Assembly (NCBI RefSeq): GCF_001280225.1
Contig: NZ_CP009253.1
Coordinates: forward strand, 248,001-312,000
Origin: Buchnera aphidicola (Aphis glycines)
GTDB lineage: Bacteria > Pseudomonadota > Gammaproteobacteria > Enterobacterales > Enterobacteriaceae
DNA: 64,000 bases
Direction of reading: 5' to 3'
Positions 9,690-19,246 of the stretch are shown in pieces. The position numbers were made by a program, and so were the translations under genes. The first letter of the stretch is position 1. Every line of letters begins with the position of its first letter. The notes under the pieces were generated by a model. The model did not search any database, was not told the origin of the DNA, and saw nothing but the letters and a program-made list of their open reading frames with translations.

Positions 9690-12128
9690 ATGTTAATTAA
9701 AAAATTTTTTATACTTTTTTTAATGTTTTTTAGTATTAATATTTATTCGAAAAATGTATGGATTATAAAAAACATTGAATTTCAAGGTTTAAATCATTGT
9801 TCTAAAGAAGAAGTATTAAAAAATATTTTATTTAATGTTGGTAATAAAATATCTAAAAATGATATTAAAAAAACTGTTAAGTCTTTATTTAACACAGGTA
9901 AATTTCAAGATATTAAAGTATTTTTTTCAGAAAAATCACTGATTTTTAAAATAATAGAACGACCTTTAATTTATCATATTAACATTACAGGCAATCATCT
10001 AATTAAAAGTTCTGTTTTAAATGAATACCTTAATCAATTAGGTATTTCAGTAGGAAAACAATATAATCCGTATTTAAAAAATATTTTTATAAGTAACATA
10101 AAAGATTTTTATTTGCGTATGGGTAGATATCAAGTAAAAATTCAATTCTTAACAACTTTTTCTTCAAATAATAGAATTAATTTAAAAATATTGATTGACG
10201 AAGGGAATTTGTTTCAAATAAATCACGTTACAGTTATTGGTAATAAAAATGTTTCTCAAGACGAGATCATTTCTTTATTTCGGTTGAAAAATCACCAATC
10301 TTGGTGGGATTTTTTAGGAAAGCATGTTTCTTATTATAATCAATTAGAAGAAAATTTAAATAATTTAAATAAATTTTATTTAAACAAAGGATATTATTAT
10401 TTTCATATAGATAAAAAAATAGTTAATTTTTTAAAACATCAAAATAAAGTGGATATTATTTTGCATATTTCTGAAGGAGAAAGATACACAATTGATCGTG
10501 TTTTTATTAATGGCAATGTATTTCAGTATTATGAAGTGATCAAGAATCTTATCACGATTAATAATAATGAACTTTATAATAAAGAAAAAATTGATTTAAT
10601 TATACAAAAAATTAAATATTTTTTATCTGAGAATGGATATATTAATGCGCAAATTGTAATCAATCCGAAAATAAATTTTCAAAAAAAAACTATAATTTTA
10701 AATTTTGATATAGACATAAATCAACGTTATTTTGTCAATAAAATATCTTTTAAAGGAAATGAGTTAACTAAAGATATAGTTTTACGCCGTGAAATTAAAC
10801 AAATGGAAGGCCAATGGTGTAATCTTAAATTAATTAATTTGGGAAAAACATCATTAGAAAAAATAAAATATCTTCATGATATTAAAATTATAAAAAATTT
10901 TGTAAATGATAAAAGCAATGCAATTGATATTACCTATGAAGTAAAAGAACACCCTACGGGTACTATAAATTTTGGAGTAGGTTATGGTAAAGATAGTGGA
11001 TTAAGTTTCAATGCTTCTCTTGCAAAAGATAATTTATTTGGATATGGAAATTCTTTCAAAACTAGCATTATTAAAAATGATAATCAAAAATACGCGGATT
11101 TATTGTTTACATATCCATATTTTTTTAATAATGGTACAAATTTAAACATGAGATTTTTTTATAATGATTTTAAATACCATGTGAGTGATATGTCAGCTCT
11201 TATAAAAAAAACAGCTGGATTAGAAAGTGATTTAAGTTTTTTAATAAACGATGTTAACAGATTTAATATAGGTTTTGGATACACTCGAAATAGCTTGATG
11301 AACAAAAATAGTGTAATAACTGAAAAAAAAATAACTAATTCAATCAACAAAAAAAAATTTTTTACTCATGCGGAAAAAACTATTGATAATCAATCTTTAA
11401 ATAATAGCTTAGTCAACGATTTCACTTTAAATTATTCAATTTTGCATGATACTTTAAAGGATTTTTATTTTCCTATTTCTGGTAATCAAACTTATTTAAG
11501 TGGAAAAAATACTATTCCTGGTTCTGATAACAATTTTTATAAATTTTTGCTAGATACTCAACAATACATACCGTTAGATCAAAAAAATAAATTTATATTT
11601 TTAGCTCATTTTAAAGCTGGTTTTGGAGATAGTTTAAATCAAGAAAAATTACCTTTTTATGAAAATTTTCATTCAAATAATTCAAATAATATTCGTGGTT
11701 TTCGCATTAATACTATTGGTCCAAAAAAAAGTTATCCTATTCAAAATTCAAAAGAATGTCTTGGGTATAAAAATAATCATTCTTGCGAGTCTTTAGATTC
11801 AATTGGTGGAAATGCTATGGTGATTACTAATTTAGAATTAATTGTACCAATTCCATTTTTTAAAGAAGAAAATACGCATTTTTTTAGATCTTCATTTTTT
11901 TTAGATGCTGGTAATATTTGGGATACTAGATCCAACCAAAAAAACGACACTTCTAGTTCAAATTTTATAGGTTTTCCTAATTTAAAAAATATTTATTCTT
12001 CAGTTGGATTTGCTGTTCAATGGTTGTCTCCTGTGGGGCCATTAATGTTTTCTTATGCCTATCCTATTCAAAAAAATGAGAATAATCAATTAGAAGCATT
12101 TCAATTTAATATTGGAAAAAATTGGTAA
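9690..12128 (+). CDS. bamA: Outer membrane protein assembly factor BamA (Omp85)
   Basis: BamA is the central pore of the BAM complex that inserts beta-barrel proteins into the outer membrane. The frame opens at an ATG at 9660, but the ATG at 9690 starts directly with a signal peptide ([20 protein letters not shown]), so I prefer it: 812 residues against 810. Five POTRA domains fill about residues 25-420 and a C-terminal 16-strand barrel follows. The loop-6 motif appears as IRGF (family VRGF), and the loop-6 cysteine pair is kept in [13 protein letters not shown]. The last residues (FNIGKNW) end in an aromatic residue as expected for a barrel. skp and lpxD, the next genes in E. coli, are gone. 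Confidence 0.95.
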   Translation: MLIKKFFILFLMFFSINIYSKNVWIIKNIEFQGLNHCSKEEVLKNILFNVGNKISKNDIKKTVKSLFNTGKFQDIKVFFSEKSLIFKIIERPLIYHINITGNHLIKSSVLNEYLNQLGISVGKQYNPYLKNIFISNIKDFYLRMGRYQVKIQFLTTFSSNNRINLKILIDEGNLFQINHVTVIGNKNVSQDEIISLFRLKNHQSWWDFLGKHVSYYNQLEENLNNLNKFYLNKGYYYFHIDKKIVNFLKHQNKVDIILHISEGERYTIDRVFINGNVFQYYEVIKNLITINNNELYNKEKIDLIIQKIKYFLSENGYINAQIVINPKINFQKKTIILNFDIDINQRYFVNKISFKGNELTKDIVLRREIKQMEGQWCNLKLINLGKTSLEKIKYLHDIKIIKNFVNDKSNAIDITYEVKEHPTGTINFGVGYGKDSGLSFNASLAKDNLFGYGNSFKTSIIKNDNQKYADLLFTYPYFFNNGTNLNMRFFYNDFKYHVSDMSALIKKTAGLESDLSFLINDVNRFNIGFGYTRNSLMNKNSVITEKKITNSINKKKFFTHAEKTIDNQSLNNSLVNDFTLNYSILHDTLKDFYFPISGNQTYLSGKNTIPGSDNNFYKFLLDTQQYIPLDQKNKFIFLAHFKAGFGDSLNQEKLPFYENFHSNNSNNIRGFRINTIGPKKSYPIQNSKECLGYKNNHSCESLDSIGGNAMVITNLELIVPIPFFKEENTHFFRSSFFLDAGNIWDTRSNQKNDTSSSNFIGFPNLKNIYSSVGFAVQWLSPVGPLMFSYAYPIQKNENNQLEAFQFNIGKNW

Positions 12129-12193
12129 TATAAATTTAATTTATTAAAATATATACTTAATTTCTAAAATATTTTTTTTGAAATTTTTATTCC

Positions 12194-12200
12194 AAAAGGT
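12194..12200 (+). promoter_or_regulatory. Ribosome-binding site that fixes a TTG start for fabZ
   Basis: AAAAGGT at 12194-12200 lies seven bases before TTG 12208. No ATG or GTG is available in frame between here and the conserved FabZ core, and the upstream TTG at 12178 has no such site. This decides the start in favour of 12208. Confidence 0.6.
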
Positions 12201-12207
12201 CAGCATT

Positions 12208-12660
12208 TTGAATGCTAATGTTTTAAATATCAAAAAAATTTTAAAAATTTTACCACATCGTTATCCTTTTTTATTAATTGATAGAATTTTAGATTACAAG
12301 ACGTTTGATTTTTTGCAAGCATTAAAAAATTGCACTATAAATGAACCTTTTTTTCAGGGACATTTTTTAAAAAAGCCTGTTTTTCCAGCTGTCTTGATTA
12401 TAGAAGCTATGACTCAAGCAGCGGCTATTTTAATATATAAAAGTACTGGATATTTAAATATTAATAAATTATATTATTTTGTTGGTATTGAGCATGCAAG
12501 ATTTAAAAAAAATGTTATTCCTGGAGATCAAATTTTTATTGACGTATTTTATCTTGAGAATAAAAAAAACTTAATTAAGTTTAAAGCTATCGCAGTAGTG
12601 CAGAATATAAAAATTTGTTATGCTACTATTATTTTTTATAAAAAATCAATTATTAAATAA
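12208..12660 (+). CDS. fabZ: (3R)-hydroxyacyl-ACP dehydratase FabZ (TTG start)
   Basis: FabZ dehydrates 3-hydroxyacyl-ACP in fatty-acid elongation. Starting at TTG 12208 the product is 150 residues (E. coli 151) and reads MNANVLNIKKILKILPHRYP, aligning with the family N-terminus. The hot-dog fold active-site regions are present: LPHRYPFLLIDR, FFQGHF with the catalytic His, and IIEAMTQAA with the catalytic Glu. The usual GHFPGKP is GHFLKKP here, a modest change beside the active-site His. The neighbours lpxD, lpxA and lpxB of E. coli are missing, so FabZ here serves only fatty-acid synthesis, together with FabI at 39307. Confidence 0.95.
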   Translation: MNANVLNIKKILKILPHRYPFLLIDRILDYKTFDFLQALKNCTINEPFFQGHFLKKPVFPAVLIIEAMTQAAAILIYKSTGYLNINKLYYFVGIEHARFKKNVIPGDQIFIDVFYLENKKNLIKFKAIAVVQNIKICYATIIFYKKSIIK

Positions 12661-12689
12661 AATATTTTTATATTAAATTTGGAATATAC

Positions 12690-15600
12690 ATGAGCTTACC
12701 AAAATTTGTTCATCTTCATGTACATAGTGATTATTCAATGTTCGATGGATTATCTAAGCCAGAAAATTTAGTAAAAAAAGCTGTTTCTTTAGGAATGATG
12801 GCTTTAGCCATTACAGATTTTACAAATTTATATGGTGTAATAAAATTTTATAATTCCTCGCATAATTTAGGATTAAAACCTATTATCGGTGCAACAGTAA
12901 AATTTATTTCAGAGTTTATAAAAAATGATTTGGTAGAGTTAACTATATTAGCGGCAAATCAAGAAGGTTATAAAAATTTAATTGCCTTAATTTCTCGCGC
13001 CTATGAAAAAGGATATGTTAACAACAAATTTGTAACAATAAAAAAAAAATGGCTTTCAGAAAATAATACTGGATTGATATTACTTTCCGGGGGTTGTCAA
13101 GGTGAGATTGGAAAAATTTTGTTACGGAACCAATCCTTTTCAATAATTTCTTCTTGTTTAAAATTTTATGAAACATATTTTCCTTCTTCTTATTATTTAG
13201 AGTTAGTACGAACGGGTAGACAAGACGAAGAAAAATACTTGCATTTAGCTGTAGATTTATCTTATTCTCAAAGTATTCCAGTAGTCGCAACTAATGATGT
13301 TTGTTTTTTGCAAGAATCAGATTTTAAAATTCATAAAATTAGAATTGCAATTCATGAAGGAGAAATCTTAAAAAATTCTAAAATTCAAAATAACTATAGT
13401 AAACATCAATTTTTAAAAAGCGAAGAAGAAATGTTTAATCTTTTTTCTGATATTCCTGAGGCGTTGATTAACAGTGTAGAAATCGCAAAACGCTGTAATG
13501 TTTTTATATCTTCTGGGAAGTATTTCTTGCCGCAGTTTATAACAACACGAAAAAGTATTACAGATGATCTAACTATCAAGGCTGAAAAAGGATTAAAACA
13601 ACGCTTAAAAATATGTTTTGATAATGTTAAAATAGATAAGCAGGTTTACTTAAAATATAAAAGTCGTTTAAATATGGAATTAAAGATAATAAATAAAATG
13701 GGTTTTTCTGGTTATTTTTTGATTGTAATGGAATTTATACAATGGGCAAAAAAAAATAATATTCCAGTCGGTCCTGGACGAGGTTCAGGTGCAGGTTCAT
13801 TAGTTGCATATGCGTTAAATATCACAGAAATAGATCCTTTATCATTTAATTTATTATTTGAACGATTTTTGAATCCAGAACGTATTTCTTTACCCGATTT
13901 TGACATTGATTTTTGTATGGAAAAAAGAGATCAAGTAATCGAACATGTTTCGAATGTATACGGTAGGAATGCAGTGGCTCAAATTATTACTTTTGGAACC
14001 ATGACTGCAAAAGCTGTAATTAGAGATGTGGGAAGAGTTTTAGGTTATCCTTATGGATTTATTAATAATTTATCTAAATTAGTACCTTTAGATCCAGGAA
14101 TCACACTTGATGAAGCTTTTTCTAAAAACTCAGAGCTGCATAATCTTTATAAAAATGATGAAGATATAAAAAAATTAGTTGATATTTCTAAAAAATTAGA
14201 AGGAGTCAATAGAAATGTTGGTAAACATGCAGGCGGCGTTGTTATTGCTCCCACGAAAATCACTGATTTTTGTCCGTTATATTATGATGAAAATGGAAAA
14301 AATCCTATCACTCAATTTGATAAAGATGATATTGAATACGTTGGTTTATTAAAGTTTGATTTTCTTGGTTTACGTACATTGACAACAATCAGTTGTACAG
14401 TAAATATGATTAATTCAAAGTTGTTTCAAGACAAAAAAGAAATTGATATTCAATCAATTCCTTTAAATGATAAAAAGTGCTTTGATTTATTAAAAGAATG
14501 TAAAACTACAGCTATTTTTCAGTTAGAATCTTATGGGATGAAAGATTTAATTAAAAGATTACAACCAGATTGTTTTGAAGATATTATTGCACTTTTAGCG
14601 CTTTTTAGACCTGGACCATTACAATCAGGGATGGTAGATAATTTCATAAATCGAAAACATGGACATGAAAGAATTGCATATCCTGATGATAAATGGCAAC
14701 ATATACTTTTACAGCCAGTGTTAAAATCAACGTATGGAATTATTTTATATCAAGAGCAAGTTATGCAAATTGCTCAAATTTTAGCAGGTTTTACTTTAGC
14801 GAAAGCTGATATTTTAAGGCGAGCTATGAGTAAAAAAAACCCGAAAGATATGGCTAAACAAAGAAAATTTTTTTTAGAAGGATCTCAAAAAAATGGAATT
14901 AATATAAATTTAGCAATAAAGATTTTTGATTTATTAGAAAAATTTTCAGGATATGGATTTAATAAATCACATTCTGTAGCTTATGCTTTAATTTCTTACC
15001 AAACAATGTGGTTAAAAGCATATTATCCTTCAGAATTTATAGCTTCTACTATGAATTCTGATATAGATAATATAGAAAAAATTATAATTTTAGTGCATGA
15101 AGCATATAATATGCAATTAAAAATTATCCCGCCTAATATTAATCTAAGTAAATATGAATTTTATGTGGATAATTTTAATAATATAGTTTATGGACTTGGA
15201 GCTATAAAAGGAATAGGTGAAAATTCAATTAAAAATATTGTTAAAGAAAGAGAAAAAAATGGCTGTTTTCGTGATCTATTTGATTTATGTAAACGTTCCG
15301 ATCCTAATAAAATCAATCGTAGGATATTAGAAAAGTTAATTATGTCAGGTAGTTTAGATTCTATTAATAAGAATAGAAATTATTTACTTCATTTGATAGA
15401 CGATGCTATTAAAATTGCTAAAGAACATATAAGAATAAAAAATAATCGACAAGCTAGTCTTTTTGGTGGATTTGAAAATCAATTAAATATAATAAAAAAA
15501 TATAATTCATCTCAATTATCATATTCCAAACAAGATCAATTAAACAATGAATATGCAGTTTTAGGTTTTTATTTGACATCTCATCCTATCGATCAGTATA

Positions 15601-16157
15601 AAGTAGAATTAAAACATTATATACATGATTTGAAAAAATCAATGTTACAATTTACTGATAAGAATCAGATATTTTTCGGGGTTGTGATTTCGATTAAAAT
15701 AAAAATGACGAAAAATAAAAATCAAATAATTATAGTAGTATTAGATAATTATACAAGTCGCTTAGAAATTATAATTTTTAAGAAAGTATTTGATTCATTT
15801 AAAAATTTAATTAAATTAAATGAAATTTTAATCATTAGAGGAGCAATAAATCCAACTAAAAATTTTAGAATAATAGCATATAACGTTATGAATTTAACAT
15901 TATTGCGAGAGAAATATATTAGAAAATTAATTATTATTTTTTCTGAAAAAAAAGATAAATGTTTCTTGGAAAAATTATATCAATTATTAAAAAAACAAGA
16001 TAAAGGTAATGTTTTTGTTGATTTATTTTTTCAAAAACAAAAGTATTCTTTAAGTTTAATAAAAAAAATAAATTTTAATATTAAGGTTAGTAATGAATTT
16101 TTACACGAGCTCAAATTTTTAGTTGGATCGAATAATATAAAATTAAAATTTTATTAA
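12690..16157 (+). CDS. dnaE: DNA polymerase III alpha subunit
   Basis: DnaE is the replicative polymerase. The product has 1155 residues (E. coli 1160). It starts with the PHP domain (FVHLHVHSDYSMFDGL). The polymerase core carries the catalytic aspartates in PDFDIDFCMEKRD (about residues 403-415), the GPGRGSGAGSLVAYAL motif and GYGFNKSHSVAYALISYQTMW. The C-terminal OB fold and tau-binding region are intact in length. It is convergent with proS with only one base between stops. DnaQ, its proofreading partner, is encoded at 26666. Poly-A runs inside the gene do not break the frame. Confidence 0.98.
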   Translation: MSLPKFVHLHVHSDYSMFDGLSKPENLVKKAVSLGMMALAITDFTNLYGVIKFYNSSHNLGLKPIIGATVKFISEFIKNDLVELTILAANQEGYKNLIALISRAYEKGYVNNKFVTIKKKWLSENNTGLILLSGGCQGEIGKILLRNQSFSIISSCLKFYETYFPSSYYLELVRTGRQDEEKYLHLAVDLSYSQSIPVVATNDVCFLQESDFKIHKIRIAIHEGEILKNSKIQNNYSKHQFLKSEEEMFNLFSDIPEALINSVEIAKRCNVFISSGKYFLPQFITTRKSITDDLTIKAEKGLKQRLKICFDNVKIDKQVYLKYKSRLNMELKIINKMGFSGYFLIVMEFIQWAKKNNIPVGPGRGSGAGSLVAYALNITEIDPLSFNLLFERFLNPERISLPDFDIDFCMEKRDQVIEHVSNVYGRNAVAQIITFGTMTAKAVIRDVGRVLGYPYGFINNLSKLVPLDPGITLDEAFSKNSELHNLYKNDEDIKKLVDISKKLEGVNRNVGKHAGGVVIAPTKITDFCPLYYDENGKNPITQFDKDDIEYVGLLKFDFLGLRTLTTISCTVNMINSKLFQDKKEIDIQSIPLNDKKCFDLLKECKTTAIFQLESYGMKDLIKRLQPDCFEDIIALLALFRPGPLQSGMVDNFINRKHGHERIAYPDDKWQHILLQPVLKSTYGIILYQEQVMQIAQILAGFTLAKADILRRAMSKKNPKDMAKQRKFFLEGSQKNGININLAIKIFDLLEKFSGYGFNKSHSVAYALISYQTMWLKAYYPSEFIASTMNSDIDNIEKIIILVHEAYNMQLKIIPPNINLSKYEFYVDNFNNIVYGLGAIKGIGENSIKNIVKEREKNGCFRDLFDLCKRSDPNKINRRILEKLIMSGSLDSINKNRNYLLHLIDDAIKIAKEHIRIKNNRQASLFGGFENQLNIIKKYNSSQLSYSKQDQLNNEYAVLGFYLTSHPIDQYKVELKHYIHDLKKSMLQFTDKNQIFFGVVISIKIKMTKNKNQIIIVVLDNYTSRLEIIIFKKVFDSFKNLIKLNEILIIRGAINPTKNFRIIAYNVMNLTLLREKYIRKLIIIFSEKKDKCFLEKLYQLLKKQDKGNVFVDLFFQKQKYSLSLIKKINFNIKVSNEFLHELKFLVGSNNIKLKFY

Positions 16158-16158
16158 A

Positions 16159-17868
16159 TTATTTTAATTGATTTTTTAAAAAAGAAATAATATCTTTTAT
16201 ATGAATAAGAATATTTTTTTTGTTTTTTCTTGATCGATATTCAACTTTTTCTTTTTCTATATAACGTTTGCTAATAATAATTTGGTGAGGAATGCCAATT
16301 AAATCTATTTCGTTGAACATAATACCTGGTCTTTTGTTTCGGTCATCTAAAATTACATCTATTTTTTCATTTTTAATTTTTTTATATAATTCCTCTGAAT
16401 TTTTTTTTGTTTCTTTGCAATTATTTATATTAATAGGTAAAATAGCTACTTCGAAAGGAGATATACAACTTGGCCAAATGATACCGTCATTATCATAATT
16501 TTGCTCGATTATAGATGCTATAATTCGTGTTATTCCAATCCCATAACATCCCATATATAAATTTTTTTGCTTTCCAAATTTATCTTTGACTAATGTATTC
16601 ATTTTTTTAGAATATTCTTTTTCTAATTGAAATATATGTCCAATTTCAATACTTTTTTTAATTTCTAAGGATTTCAATCCATCTGGCCCTAAATCATTTT
16701 TAGTGATTGTCCTAATATCAACAATAGTTGGAATTGGCATATCTATTTTCCAGTTTACGTTAATAAAAAATTTTTCATTAATGTTGGCTCCAATAGTAAA
16801 ATTTTTCATATAATATACTGAAACATCAGCAAAAATTGGAACATTTAAGTTTAAAGGTCCTAAAAATTTTTTTTTCACACCTATTAATTCTATAATCTCT
16901 TTTTCGTTGATAAATTGTAATGGTTTTGAGAAAATGTTAATTTTTTCTACTTTAAATAAATTTATTTCATGTTCTGATCGTATTAATAAAGCTGCAAATG
17001 AAAACTGATTATTTTCGTTTGTTCTAATTAAAATAGTTTTGATTAAATTTTTAATGGGAAATTCTATCTCATGAATATCTTTAATAGATTTTATACTTTT
17101 ATTTGTATCATGAATATTGTCATAATTTTTTTCAAAAAAATTAATAGATTCTATTGATTTAGCTGTATTGATATTAGACGAATATGATGTATTTTGAGAA
17201 AATACTATCTCGTCTTCTCCGTTATCAGATAAAGCTTGAAATTCATGAGAAATTTTACCGCCCATCGATCCAGAATCAGCATTAACTACCCGAAATTTAA
17301 GTTGCATTTGATTAAATATATTAATATAACTTGTATAAAAGTTATCATAAGTTTTTTTTAAGCATGCTTTACTCATATGAAACGAGTAAGCATCTTTCAT
17401 AATAAATTCACGAGCTCGAACAATTCCAAATCGTGGACGTATTTCGTCTCTGAATTTAGTTTGAATTTGATATACAATTAATGGTAGTTCTTGGTATGAA
17501 CGTATTTCATTGCCAATTAAATACGTTACAACTTCTTCATTAGTTGGGCCTAATATAAATTCCTGATTGCGTCGATCAAAAAATTGTAATAATTCTTTTC
17601 CATATGTATTCAAACGATTGCTTTGTTCCCAGAGTTTTTTAGGCTGTATAATAGGCATAATAATTTCTAAAGCGTTTATTTTTCTCATTTCACAAGCAAT
17701 AATTTTATTAATTTTTTTTAATACTTTTAAACCTGTAGGAAGCCAAATATATAACCCTGAAGATAATTTTCTTATCATTCCACTTCGTAGCATAAGTTGG
17801 TGACTGATTATTTTTGTATTGTTAGGAGTTTCTTTTAAAGTTAGTAGTAAATATTGACTTGCTCGCAT
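16159..17868 (-). CDS. proS: Prolyl-tRNA synthetase
   Basis: ProRS charges tRNA-Pro. The 569-residue protein (E. coli 572) is the long bacterial type: class II catalytic motifs (LPTGLKVLKK, YQIQTKFRDEIRPRFGIVRAREFIMKDAYSF and MGCYGIGITRI), with the INS editing domain between motifs 2 and 3 (about residues 220-405) and a C-terminal anticodon-binding domain. The start RASQYLLLTLKETP matches the family. It faces dnaE tail to tail and is divergent from flhB across 226 bp of very AT-rich DNA. Confidence 0.98.
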   Translation of the reverse strand: MRASQYLLLTLKETPNNTKIISHQLMLRSGMIRKLSSGLYIWLPTGLKVLKKINKIIACEMRKINALEIIMPIIQPKKLWEQSNRLNTYGKELLQFFDRRNQEFILGPTNEEVVTYLIGNEIRSYQELPLIVYQIQTKFRDEIRPRFGIVRAREFIMKDAYSFHMSKACLKKTYDNFYTSYINIFNQMQLKFRVVNADSGSMGGKISHEFQALSDNGEDEIVFSQNTSYSSNINTAKSIESINFFEKNYDNIHDTNKSIKSIKDIHEIEFPIKNLIKTILIRTNENNQFSFAALLIRSEHEINLFKVEKINIFSKPLQFINEKEIIELIGVKKKFLGPLNLNVPIFADVSVYYMKNFTIGANINEKFFINVNWKIDMPIPTIVDIRTITKNDLGPDGLKSLEIKKSIEIGHIFQLEKEYSKKMNTLVKDKFGKQKNLYMGCYGIGITRIIASIIEQNYDNDGIIWPSCISPFEVAILPININNCKETKKNSEELYKKIKNEKIDVILDDRNKRPGIMFNEIDLIGIPHQIIISKRYIEKEKVEYRSRKNKKNILIHIKDIISFLKNQLK

Positions 17869-18094
17869 ATATTAAGGTCTCAATAAAAAGTTATTTAAAA
17901 ATTAAAATATTTATTTTGATTATCAATATCAATTCTATTATATAATAAAATATTTTAAAAATATTTTTTATACTTGTAATTTTTAAGCCAAATTAGATTT
18001 TATTGTAAAACTATTGTATTGATTACTTATTATTTTTTTTGTTCTATTAATTCCTTATCAAACAAAACAATTATAATGGTTAAAAATATTTAAA

Positions 18095-19246
18095 ATGAAT
18101 CATGATATGCATGAAGAAAAAACTGAAAAACCAACTGAACATCATATTAAAAAATCTCGAAAAAAAGGCAAAACAAGATATTCTCGTGAATTAAACTCTT
18201 TATTAATTTTAACGATTGGATTATTAAATTTATGGTTTTGTAGAAATTCAATTATACTGGAATTTAAAAGAATTTTATCTAACAGTCTTGATTTTAATAA
18301 AAATATCATTCTAGATAAACAAAACATTTTATTAAATGTTTTTATTGCTTTAAAAAAAATTTTTATTATTTTTAGCCCATTTTTAGGGTCTTTATTTTTT
18401 GTGATGGTAATACCTGCTATTTTTTTTAGTGGTATTCAATTAAATATAAAATCGTTAAAATTTAATTTAGAAAAATTTAATTTAATAAAAGGATTAAAAA
18501 GAATTTTTTCTTTAAAAATATTCTTGGAATGTTTTAAAAATATATTAAAGTTAATTTTTATTGGAAGCGTAGTGTTTTGGTATTTATGGTTGCATTTTTC
18601 TGAAATATTATTTTTTGATATTAAAGATATTGTTTCTGTTTTTTCTTTTGGATTTGATACTATTATGCGTTGTTGTATTTTAACAATATTAGGATTAATT
18701 CCAATTGTTGTTTTTGATGTGTTTTGGAATCAATTTCAACACTATAAAAAATTAAGAATGACTCGTCAACAAATCAAAGATGAATTTAAAGAGCAAGAAG
18801 GTCATCCGCATTTAAAAGTCAGAATTCGTCGTCAAATGAAAGAAAATTTTCGTAGAAGAATGATTTTAAACGTTCCAAAGTCTGATGTTGTTATCACTAA
18901 TCCTATACAATATTCTGTAGCACTCAGATATGATGAAGAAAAAATGAATGCGCCTAAAGTAATAGCAAAAGGTTTAGGTGATGTAGCTATTCAAATACAA
19001 AAAACTGCAAATCAATATAACATCCCTATAATCTCTGCCCCTGCGTTAGCTCGTTCATTATATCGTTATGCAGAAATCGGACAATATATTCCCGGCCCTC
19101 TTTATAAAGCTGTGGCTGAAGTTTTAGCGTGGGTTTGGAAAGTCAAAAAATGGAAAAAAGAAGGTGGTGTTTTTCCACAAAAACCAAAAAATATATTTGT
19201 CCCATCTGAATTAAACTTTACAGGAGAAAGCGAAACTAATGATTAA
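18095..19246 (+). CDS. flhB: Flagellar type III export switch protein FlhB, with altered self-cleavage site
   Basis: FlhB sits in the flagellar export gate and, after self-cleavage at Asn-Pro, switches export from rod/hook to filament substrates. The 383-residue product (E. coli 382) has a charged N-terminus (EKTEKPTEHHIKKSRKKGK), four membrane segments and the cytoplasmic FlhB_C domain. The cleavage motif normally reads NPTH; here residues 269-272 are Asn-Pro-Ile-Gln, inside VVITNPIQYSVALRY. The scissile Asn-Pro is kept, while the two following residues are replaced. flhA overlaps its end by 8 bp. The pair stands apart from other flagellar genes, which fits the known use of basal bodies without filaments in Buchnera. 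Confidence 0.95.
   Translation: MNHDMHEEKTEKPTEHHIKKSRKKGKTRYSRELNSLLILTIGLLNLWFCRNSIILEFKRILSNSLDFNKNIILDKQNILLNVFIALKKIFIIFSPFLGSLFFVMVIPAIFFSGIQLNIKSLKFNLEKFNLIKGLKRIFSLKIFLECFKNILKLIFIGSVVFWYLWLHFSEILFFDIKDIVSVFSFGFDTIMRCCILTILGLIPIVVFDVFWNQFQHYKKLRMTRQQIKDEFKEQEGHPHLKVRIRRQMKENFRRRMILNVPKSDVVITNPIQYSVALRYDEEKMNAPKVIAKGLGDVAIQIQKTANQYNIPIISAPALARSLYRYAEIGQYIPGPLYKAVAEVLAWVWKVKKWKKEGGVFPQKPKNIFVPSELNFTGESETND

Noticed and set aside
13018-13290. Antisense open frame of 90 residues within dnaE, and similar antisense frames in bamA (11159-11350), rlmN (59144-59425) and trpA (49812-50078)
   Set aside because: Each is antisense to a well-conserved gene, lacks a ribosome-binding site and matches no family I recognise.
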